21,036 bases of DNA, from contig DIVX01000098.1 in the NCBI GenBank assembly GCA_002422505.1, positions 12,147-33,182 of the forward strand, read 5' to 3'. Below, one piece after another: positions 13,831 to 21,036 of this stretch. The position numbers and the translations under genes are program-made. Positions within the stretch are counted from its first letter, which is position 1. Every line of letters begins with the position of its first letter. The stretch is from Desulfovibrio sp. UBA6121 (lineage in GTDB: Bacteria; Desulfobacterota; Desulfovibrionia; Desulfovibrionales; Desulfovibrionaceae). The notes beneath the pieces were generated by a model that was not told where the DNA came from, searched no databases, and saw only the letters and a program-made list of their open reading frames with translations.

Positions 13831-14842
13831 TGCCAGACTCCTTCGCCTCTGCGGCCTTTTCCAGCCGCTTCACGCGGCGCATGAGTTCCGGGAGCTTGGG
13901 CAGCGTCAGCGAGACCTTGAGGTAGGTCGCCGCATCCATGCTGGGCGAACCGCCCACGATGGTGCCGGGGGGCAAATCATGGCCGACGCCGCTTTGCGCC
14001 GCCACCTGCACGCCATCGCCCAGGGAGATGTTGTCGCGCAGGCCCGCCTGCCCGGCCAGCACCACCCCGTTGCCAAGCTTGGTGCTGCCCGCAATGCCCA
14101 CCTGCGAAATAATCAGGCAATGCTTGCCCGTTTCCACATTGTGGGCAATCTGCACCAGGTTGTCGATCTTGGTGCCGTCGCCCACCTTGGTGGACTCCAG
14201 CGCGGCGCGGTCAATGGCCGCATTGGCCCCTATTTCCACATCGCGCCCGATGACGACATTGCCCACCTGCGGAATCTTGACGTGCCCCGCAGGCCCTTGC
14301 GCGTAGCCGTAGCCATCGCTGCCGAGCACAGCGCCCGCGTGGATGACCACGTTTTCGCCCAGCACCGTGCCCGCCATGAGGGTCACGTTGGGGTAGAGCG
14401 TTGCGCCCGCGCCCACGCTGCAGTCCTCCCCGACGTAAACGCCGGGAAAAAGCGTTGCGCCCGCGCCCACTTGCGCCCGCGCGCCCACGAAGACGAAGGG
14501 GTACACGGTGACGCCCGGGGCGAGCTCGGCCTCGGGGTGGATGAAGGCCTGCGGGCTTATGCCCGTGAGGCAGCCCTGCGGCTTGGCGAACAGCGCCACA
14601 ACGCGCGCCCAGTCGAGCTTGGGGTTTACGGTGATGAGGCAGCTGCCGCCCTCTGGGGCGTGCTTGGCCTCGCACAAAACCGCCCCGGCCTGCGTTTGCG
14701 CAAGCTGGGGCAGGTATTTGCGGCTCAAAAGCGGGGCGATCTCGTCCTGGCCGGCCTTGGCCAGGGTGTTCACCCCGCTCACGTCAATGTCGTGGCCGGA
14801 GAAGGTCAAACCGACCTTCCCGGCCACTTCGGACAGGCGCAT
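13820..14842 (-). CDS. lpxD: UDP-3-O-acylglucosamine N-acyltransferase LpxD
   Basis: Third acylation-pathway enzyme of lipid A, adding the 2-N acyl chain from 3-hydroxyacyl-ACP. The 340 residues comprise an N-terminal uridine-binding domain (1-about 95), a long run of hexapeptide repeats (about 98-300) with NLVQIAHNVETGKHC (228-242) holding the catalytic His234, then VGIAGSTKLGNGVVLAGQ (248-265), and a C-terminal helix LPELMRRVKRLEKAAEAKE. I chose the ATG at 14842 because it begins MRLSEVAGKVG in the family manner; the frame upstream runs into skp as a shadow. The spacing after skp is 14 bp. The ribosome binding site (GGAG about 10 nt upstream) is poor. Confidence 0.96.
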   Translation of the reverse strand: MRLSEVAGKVGLTFSGHDIDVSGVNTLAKAGQDEIAPLLSRKYLPQLAQTQAGAVLCEAKHAPEGGSCLITVNPKLDWARVVALFAKPQGCLTGISPQAFIHPEAELAPGVTVYPFVFVGARAQVGAGATLFPGVYVGEDCSVGAGATLYPNVTLMAGTVLGENVVIHAGAVLGSDGYGYAQGPAGHVKIPQVGNVVIGRDVEIGANAAIDRAALESTKVGDGTKIDNLVQIAHNVETGKHCLIISQVGIAGSTKLGNGVVLAGQAGLRDNISLGDGVQVAAQSGVGHDLPPGTIVGGSPSMDAATYLKVSLTLPKLPELMRRVKRLEKAAEAKESGNEQ

Positions 14843-14856
14843 AGGGTGGGGCTCCA

Positions 14857-15384
14857 CTACTTCTTGCGGGTCTTCCAGGCCTTGTTCAGCTCGGCGGTAA
14901 CGGCCTTGGTGATGTCGCACGTGGGGTCGAAGTAATAGATGATGCCCTGGGTCTTGGCCATGACGAGGCTGTAGCCGTTCTTGGCCGAGTAGTCGCTCAC
15001 GGTGCTGTTCAGAACGGTCAGGATCTCGTTGAGCTTGACGCCCTTCTCGCGGTTGGCGGCGTTCTGGAACATCCGCACGGCCTCGGAAAGTTCAAACTCC
15101 TTGCGGCGCAGTTCGCGCTCCTTGTCCTGGCGGGCTTCCGGAGCAAGGGCGAAAGCCTGCTTCTGGAAGTCTTCCTGCATCTTGATGAAGTCCTTGCGCT
15201 GCTTTTCAATGCGCTCGCTGTCAGGCTTCATTTTGGCTTCAAACTGCTTGATGGCCTCCTGTCCGGGCTCGGAGGTGCGCAGCACTTCCTCGGGGTCGAA
15301 GATGCCGACCTTGGCTGGGCCAGCGGCGAAGGCGACGGACTGCAAAAGCAAAACGAAGAGAGCTGCTGCCAGAAACTTACGCAT
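14857..15384 (-). CDS. skp: Periplasmic OMP chaperone Skp/OmpH
   Basis: A 175-residue OmpH/Skp-family chaperone that holds unfolded beta-barrel proteins in the periplasm for BamA. It has a signal peptide (residues 1-21, cleavage near AFA-AG), a short strand VGIFDPEEVL (26-35), then a long charged helical pair (about 40-140, with KMKPDSERIEKQRKDF and ARQDKERELRRKEFEL) that forms the tentacles, and the closing strand YSLVMAKTQGIIYYFDP (about 143-160). I chose the ATG at 15384 for the strong AAGGAG site; the in-frame start six codons upstream lacks one. It lies 83 bp downstream of bamA, the widest gap in the operon, with a hairpin between. Confidence 0.93.
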   Translation of the reverse strand: MRKFLAAALFVLLLQSVAFAAGPAKVGIFDPEEVLRTSEPGQEAIKQFEAKMKPDSERIEKQRKDFIKMQEDFQKQAFALAPEARQDKERELRRKEFELSEAVRMFQNAANREKGVKLNEILTVLNSTVSDYSAKNGYSLVMAKTQGIIYYFDPTCDITKAVTAELNKAWKTRKK

Positions 15385-15427
15385 GTGAATAACTCCTTCC
15401 AACGTGTGTTGAAGCCATTGATTTAGT

Positions 15428-15445
15428 AAAGGGCACTCGCCCTCT
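15428..15445 (-). terminator. Hairpin in the bamA-skp gap
   Basis: Read on the minus strand, AGAGGGC (15445-15439), loop GAGT and GCCCTTT (15434-15428) form a 7-bp stem including one G-U pair and ending in three Ts. It is short and weakly U-rich, so it may act as an attenuator or RNA-processing site that adjusts skp-lpx expression relative to bamA rather than stop transcription fully. Confidence 0.4.
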
Positions 15446-15467
15446 GCCGCAAATTGCCAGGCAGATG

Positions 15468-18203
15468 CTAGAAGCTGCGCCCCATGTTGAACTCAACCTT
15501 ATTGTTGCTGCTGTCGTACAGGTCATCCAAGCCGTACCCGTACTCGATCTTGAGCGGTCCCATGGGCGAATACCAGAGAATTCCTGCGCCAACGCTCTTA
15601 TACAACCCAAGGGAAGGACCCGCAATACCCCCGCGGCTGGAAGAACTGAACCAGCTCTCGCCTTCTTTCCAGGTATTGCCTGCGTCGAAGAAGCCGGTTC
15701 CGTAAATGCCCATTTTCTTGCTCAACGGATAGGTAAGCTCTAAATTCATGAAGGCTTCCTTGGTACCGTACACCGCGCCGGAGTCGCCGTCGAGCGGGGT
15801 GATCTTGCGCTGCGAATAGCCGCGCACCGTGCCCGAACCGCCCAGGGCGAAACGCTCGGTAACGGGGATCTCTTCGTCGCCAAGGTTTTGTCCAACAGCG
15901 CCCAACTGTCCGTGCCAGTGGAAGACCAGGTCGCCCACGACAGGGTGGAACCAGGCCGAGTCGAGGATGGCCTTGACGAAGTTGTCGGTGCCGGCAAGGG
16001 CGCCGCCGCCGTACATGAGCGTAATGCTGTTGACCGTGCCGTTGGTGGGCAACGAAGTGTTGCCGCCGTTGGTCGTGTCGCGCTGCAGGGTGGTTGAAAC
16101 AACGCTTGCGGTGTGGCGGCCTTCGGAATCGATGACGAGGTCGGACGCCGAGTCTTCGTCGACATCATAGATTTTGTAGCGCTCAAGGCGGTAGTCCCAC
16201 AAGAGGTGGGTGTACTCGCCAACCGGGTAGGAGAAGTTCACCTTGCCGCCAAGGGAGTCGCGGCTGTAGCTCACGTAGTCTTCCTTGCGGTCGAAGAGCT
16301 GGAAACCAACGCCGAGATTGCTGTCGTCCCAGCGCGGATTCATGACCGTGAAGGTGTACGAGGTCTTGCGACCGCCCCATTGTCCATTCAGGCGGGTGTT
16401 CCAGCCTTTGCCGAAGAGGTTGGCCTCTTCGATGGAGGCGGCCAGATAGACGGAGTCGTAGGTGGAGTAGCCGATGCCGCCGCCGATCTTGCCGGTGTCC
16501 TTGTCCTTCACCTTGACCTTGAGGTCCATTTCGTCCGGGCTGCCCGTGGGCACGGGTTCAATGTCCACGCTGGAGAAGTAGCCCAGTTTGTCCAGACGCT
16601 CGCTGGAGCGCTTGAGCTTGTCGCCGTTGAACTGGTCGCCGTCGGCCAGGCGCATTTCGCGCAGGATGACGTTGTCGCGGGTCTTGGTGTTGCCCTCGAC
16701 GAGCACGCGGCGGATGTGCACCCGCTGCAACTTGCGCATGACGTAGATCACGTCCAGCGTTTTCTCTTCCGGGTGGTCGTTCATGCGCACGCTGGCTTCC
16801 GCGTAGGCATAGCCGAAATTGTTGTAGTAGTCGGTCAAGACCTTGAGGTCGTCGCGCACGTGGGAGCGGTCCAGGAAGTCTTTGGTTTTGGCCGCCTCGG
16901 CAAGTTTGGTAAGGGCCAAAAGCTTGGGCTCGTCGGCAATCAGGTCGCCTTCGACGCGCACGGATTCGACCCGGAAGCGCGGGCCTTCCTCCACCTTGAA
17001 GACGATGGTGATGCCGTCCTCGCCGATGTTCACTTCGGGCACGCCGACCTTGGCATCGACAAAGCCGCGGTTGCTGTAATAGGCGGCCAGGGCAGAGCTG
17101 TCACGCTCCAGCAGTTCTTCCTTCAGCACGCCGCTTTGCGTAAACCAGGAGAAAAAGCCGCGTTCCTGGATCGCCAGCTCGCCTTTCAAATCGCTTTCGG
17201 AAAGCTGCTTGGCGCCCTGAATCTCTATCTTGGTGATGAAGAGCTTCTTGCCTTCGTCGATGACAAAATTCAGGCGGGCCTGGCCCTGCCCGGCGGTTTC
17301 AATCTCGTGCGTCACCTTGGCGTTGTAGAAGCCTTCCTTGCGGTACATCTCGCGGATGGCGGCAATGTCTTCGGAGAGCACGCGGGGATTGAGCACCGCG
17401 CCCTTCTTGGAGTTGGCGGCCTTGAGGATGTCCTCGCTCTTGAGCTCCTTGGCGCCTTTGACGCCCATGGCCAGAATGCGCGGCTTCTCCACCACCTTGA
17501 TGATGAGCTTCTTGCCGCCGGAGGCATCGCGCAACAGGGCCTGCACGTCGTCGAAGTAGCCCAGCTCGAACACGGTCTTCACGTCGGTGTTGATGGTCTT
17601 GAAATCGAGGGTGTCGCCCTTTTTGGTGCTCATGCGCATCAGCACCACCTCGCGGTCCAGGGCGACAGTGCCCTCGACCTCGATGTCGATGATGCGGTCA
17701 AGGCCCATGAGGTCGCCCTTCATCTTGGCCACAAGCTCGTCCACGGCGGGCAGCAGATTGATGAGCCCGTCTTTGCTGACGGACAGGGGGACCTGCGGCT
17801 TGAGGCCGAAGGGATCGCTCACGCGGACGTCGAGCGACAGGGTTTCGCCCAACTGGCTGAAGCTGCCGCTGATGGCGTAGGTGGCGCCGACGAGCAGCGC
17901 GCCTTCCTTGACGGCCTGGGGGTCGCCGGGGCGAATGCCCTTGGAGGCCAGGGCCTTTTCCAGCACATCGCGCGGGACCACGGTGAAGCCCGCCTCGCCC
18001 AGACGCTCGGAAAGCATGTCTTGCAAGCCCTGGCGAAGGTATTTGAGGTCATCGCCGGCATTGACCTCAAACGGCAGCACCACCACCGAAACCTCCCGCG
18101 GGGAGGTGACGGCGGCTTCGAACTGCCGGGGCGCGGCGAACAACGCCAGCGCAAGGGCCACGAGAGCCAGCGCGAAAAATTTGATCTTTCTACCCCTGGG
18201 CAT
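15468..18203 (-). CDS. bamA: Outer-membrane assembly factor BamA with extra N-terminal TolB/FlgO-like domain
   Basis: A 911-residue BamA/Omp85 protein that inserts beta-barrel proteins into the outer membrane. After a signal peptide (about 1-31) comes an extra domain at 37-165 (EVSVVVLPFEVNAGDD, LRQGLQDMLSERL, VPRDVLEKAL, GATYAISGSFSQLGETLSLDVRV) that resembles the TolB-N/FlgO nucleotide-free alpha-beta fold. POTRA repeats run from about 171 (IIDIEVEGTVALDREVVL) to about 590 and the 16-strand barrel follows. The lid-lock motif is GGSGTVRGYSQR (788-799), and the final VEFNMGRSF ends in Phe, as a beta-signal should. E. coli BamA has about 810 residues; the surplus is the N-terminal domain. The ATG follows GGGAG and lies 14 bp inside the lolD end. 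Confidence 0.95.
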   Translation of the reverse strand: MPRGRKIKFFALALVALALALFAAPRQFEAAVTSPREVSVVVLPFEVNAGDDLKYLRQGLQDMLSERLGEAGFTVVPRDVLEKALASKGIRPGDPQAVKEGALLVGATYAISGSFSQLGETLSLDVRVSDPFGLKPQVPLSVSKDGLINLLPAVDELVAKMKGDLMGLDRIIDIEVEGTVALDREVVLMRMSTKKGDTLDFKTINTDVKTVFELGYFDDVQALLRDASGGKKLIIKVVEKPRILAMGVKGAKELKSEDILKAANSKKGAVLNPRVLSEDIAAIREMYRKEGFYNAKVTHEIETAGQGQARLNFVIDEGKKLFITKIEIQGAKQLSESDLKGELAIQERGFFSWFTQSGVLKEELLERDSSALAAYYSNRGFVDAKVGVPEVNIGEDGITIVFKVEEGPRFRVESVRVEGDLIADEPKLLALTKLAEAAKTKDFLDRSHVRDDLKVLTDYYNNFGYAYAEASVRMNDHPEEKTLDVIYVMRKLQRVHIRRVLVEGNTKTRDNVILREMRLADGDQFNGDKLKRSSERLDKLGYFSSVDIEPVPTGSPDEMDLKVKVKDKDTGKIGGGIGYSTYDSVYLAASIEEANLFGKGWNTRLNGQWGGRKTSYTFTVMNPRWDDSNLGVGFQLFDRKEDYVSYSRDSLGGKVNFSYPVGEYTHLLWDYRLERYKIYDVDEDSASDLVIDSEGRHTASVVSTTLQRDTTNGGNTSLPTNGTVNSITLMYGGGALAGTDNFVKAILDSAWFHPVVGDLVFHWHGQLGAVGQNLGDEEIPVTERFALGGSGTVRGYSQRKITPLDGDSGAVYGTKEAFMNLELTYPLSKKMGIYGTGFFDAGNTWKEGESWFSSSSRGGIAGPSLGLYKSVGAGILWYSPMGPLKIEYGYGLDDLYDSSNNKVEFNMGRSF

Positions 18204-18876
18204 AGAGCACTCCCAAACGCAACTCCAGCCGCCGTCCCATGACGCCCGCCAGTTCTATGTTATGCGTTACGACCACGAAAGTCATCCCCAAGTCCCTGTT
18301 CAGAGACACCAGGAGTTCGCCGATCATTCTGCCTGTCTTTTCGTCCAGGTTTCCGGTGGGCTCGTCGGCCAGCAGGGCCTTCGGCCGGAGCAGGATGGCC
18401 CGCGCAATGGCCGCCCTCTGGCGTTCTCCGCCGGAGAGGGTCGTCACGGGAAAGCTCATCCTCGCCCCAAGTCCCACCAGTTCCAGGGCCTCTCGCGCAA
18501 GCTCCAGGGATTCCTCCCGGCTCTTGCCTGCAATGAGGCCAGGCATGGCGACATTCTCCAGGGTCGTAAACTCCGACAACAGGTGGTGGAACTGGAAGAC
18601 AAACCCGATGTCCCTGTTGCGAAGCGCGGCCCTGCGCCTGTTGTCCAGGCTCCCCAGGTTCGTGCCGCAGAAGTGGATTTCTCCCCTTGTCGGCGCGTCC
18701 AGGGTGCCCAGCAGGTGCAGGAGGGTCGTCTTGCCGGAACCCGATGCGCCAAGGATGGCTATGGATTCGCCCGGCATGATGGAGAGGTCGATCCCATCCA
18801 GCACCGTGAGGCGCTCTGCCGGTCCAGCAAATTCCTTGCCAACCTTGTTCAGGAAATATAGCGGCTCTTTACTCAT
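18190..18876 (-). CDS. lolD: Lipoprotein-releasing ABC transporter ATPase LolD
   Basis: A 228-residue ATPase that powers extraction of outer-membrane lipoproteins from the inner membrane. Walker A is GASGSGKTT (43-51), Q-loop FVFQFHHLLSEFTTLENVAMP (92-112 region, Gln95), signature LSGGERQRAAIARA (147-160), Walker B ALLADEPTGNLD (167-178) and the H-loop His at VVTHN (202-206). The FHHLLSEFTTLENVAMP segment is the LolD-type Q-loop surround. It starts inside the lolC/E end (8-bp overlap, ATGAGTAA) without a strong Shine-Dalgarno, so translation is probably coupled. MacB and FtsE families share these motifs, but the adjacent LolC/E permease and BamA support LolD. Confidence 0.95.
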   Translation of the reverse strand: MSKEPLYFLNKVGKEFAGPAERLTVLDGIDLSIMPGESIAILGASGSGKTTLLHLLGTLDAPTRGEIHFCGTNLGSLDNRRRAALRNRDIGFVFQFHHLLSEFTTLENVAMPGLIAGKSREESLELAREALELVGLGARMSFPVTTLSGGERQRAAIARAILLRPKALLADEPTGNLDEKTGRMIGELLVSLNRDLGMTFVVVTHNIELAGVMGRRLELRLGVLYAQG

Positions 18877-20094
18877 AACGCAAGGCGTCCGAGGGTTTGA
18901 GCGCGGCGGCGCGCCGGGCCGGGTACAGGGTGGACAGGAAGCACAGGGCCAAGGCGGCCACGCCGATGAGCGTCATATCCAACAATTCCAGGCGTACAGG
19001 CAAATAATCAACCGGGTACACATCGCTTGGCAGCTTGATGAACTGGTACTTCTTGAGCAGCAGCGCCACAGGAATGCCGATGCCGTAGCCCAGGGCCGTT
19101 CCCACGGCGCCAATGAAGCTGCCCTGGTACATGAAGATGCGCCGGATCATGCCTTCGTCGGCCCCAAGGCTCATCAATACGGCGATATCCTTCGTCTTCT
19201 GCATCACCAGCATCACCAGCATGGTGACGATGCTGAAGGAGCCCACCAGCACGATCATGGCCAAAATGATGAACATTGCAGTTTTTTCAAGTTCCAGGGC
19301 CGCAAAGAGATTCGCGTTCATCTCCTGCCAGTTGCGCACATATACCGGGTAGTCGTGCAGCTTGGCGCGCAGGGTCTCGCTTATCTCGTCGGCCTTGTAC
19401 ACGTCGGCCAGGCGAACCTCCAGGCCGGACACAATATTATCTTTGAAACCCAGCAAGTTACGTGCGGCGTCCACGGTCACGTAACCCAGGGTGGCGTCGT
19501 ATTCATACATGCCGGTGCGGAAAATGCCCGCCACGCGAAACACGCGCACCTTGGGCGTAAAGCCCACGGAACTCTGCGTTCCCGTTGGAGAAAGCAGGTT
19601 CACGTTGGCGCCAACGCTCAGTCCCAGGCGTTTGGACAGCTCCGCGCCGATGACCACGCCCGGCAGGCCGTCCTTGTCCTCCAAATCCTTGACGCTTCCG
19701 TCCACCATGTCGCGGGTCAGGCTCAGCACCTGGTCCGCCGTGCTGGTTTCTATGCCGCGCAGCACCACGCCCTTCACCCCGCCGCTGGCGGAGAGCATCA
19801 CCTCTGAGTACACGAAGGGCGTGACCCCGGTGACGCCGGGCACCTGGCGGCACAGCTCGGCCAAGGGCTGGTGGTCGTGGATGCCGCCGGTGAAGGCGCT
19901 GACGATGATGTGGGCGTTGACGCCCAGGATCTTGTCGCGCAGGTCCTTGGTGAAGCCGTTCATGACGCCGATGACCACGATGAGCGCGGCCACGCCAAGG
20001 GCCACGCCGCACACGGCGAAGAGCGAGATGACCGCAATGAACGACTGCTTGCGCAGCGCAAAGATGTAACGCAGTGCGATCAGGAATTCGAAGT

Positions 20095-20098
<4 letters not shown>
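18869..20098 (-). CDS. lolC: Lipoprotein-releasing ABC transporter permease LolC/E type
   Basis: A 409-residue inner-membrane permease of the LolC/LolE family. It begins MNFEFLIALRYIFALRKQSF, a family-typical start, followed by the first span (about 20-46, ending VVIGVMNGF) and a large periplasmic domain (about 50-270; includes GVNAHIIVSAFTGGI and GVTPFVYSEVMLSASGGVKGV). Three further spans follow at about 273-300, 320-350 and 375-400, with FLSTLYPARRAAALKPSDALRYE as the FtsX-type C-terminus. Only one permease gene is present here, so the transporter may be a homodimer (as proposed for single-permease LolF-type systems) or a second copy lies elsewhere. The start overlaps lysS by ATGA. Whether to call it lolC, lolE or lolF is not settled by sequence. 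Confidence 0.92.

Positions 20099-21036
<938 letters not shown>

Noticed and set aside
16113..18242. 709-codon open frame on the plus strand opposite bamA
   Set aside because: It mirrors the bamA codon pattern, with long Val/His/Gly/Ala-rich runs and no recognisable motif or ribosome binding site. BamA on the other strand is unmistakable.

Overview
This high-GC window is almost fully coding and looks like core chromosome from a Gram-negative sulfate-reducer-type bacterium. Desulfovibrionaceae is my best guess, from protein character and from the lysS-lol-bamA-skp-lpxD-fabZ-lpxA-lpxI gene order. That taxonomic call is inference; no database was searched. I see no transposase, integrase, CRISPR array, tRNA, rRNA or phage gene.

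Layout. (1) 1-1809, minus strand: a mono-haem c-type cytochrome, cutA, a PfkB-family kinase and the first 45 codons of an unidentified gene leaving the left edge. (2) 2068-4819, plus strand: nth (endonuclease III), tgt (tRNA-guanine transglycosylase) and a DUF218 membrane protein, joined by two ATGA stop/start overlaps. (3) 4782-6090, minus strand: a Fur-family regulator followed by a class I SAM methyltransferase, whose end overlaps the DUF218 gene tail to tail by 38 bp. (4) 6235-6405, plus strand: a 56-codon membrane microprotein gene divergent from fur; the two are separated by a 48-bp dyad carrying a TTGACA box in each arm. (5) 6402-11085, minus strand: a large AsmA-family protein and a YihY/BrkB-family membrane protein. 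(6) 11086-11701: 616 bp without a gene, rich in inverted repeats. (7) 11702-21036, minus strand: the outer-membrane biogenesis operon, transcribed from the right: lysS (3' part), lolC/E, lolD, bamA, skp, lpxD, fabZ, lpxA, lpxI. Most junctions in it overlap or are only a few bases wide.

How the genes work together. The right-hand operon gathers three arms of outer-membrane building: release of lipoproteins from the inner membrane (LolC/E-LolD), chaperoning and insertion of beta-barrel proteins (Skp, BamA), and the acyltransferase and pyrophosphatase steps of lipid A synthesis (LpxA, LpxD, LpxI) with FabZ supplying the 3-hydroxyacyl/enoyl-ACP branch. The AsmA-family protein beyond it probably also serves envelope lipid homeostasis. 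The left half is housekeeping: DNA repair, tRNA modification, metal response, small-molecule kinase and periplasmic electron transfer.

I did not find a clear new multi-gene system. The best leads are the fur/microprotein divergent promoter dyad, the microprotein itself, the extra N-terminal domain on BamA, the atypical iron-sulfur cysteine spacing and basic tail of Nth, and the structured 616-bp gap upstream of the AsmA gene.
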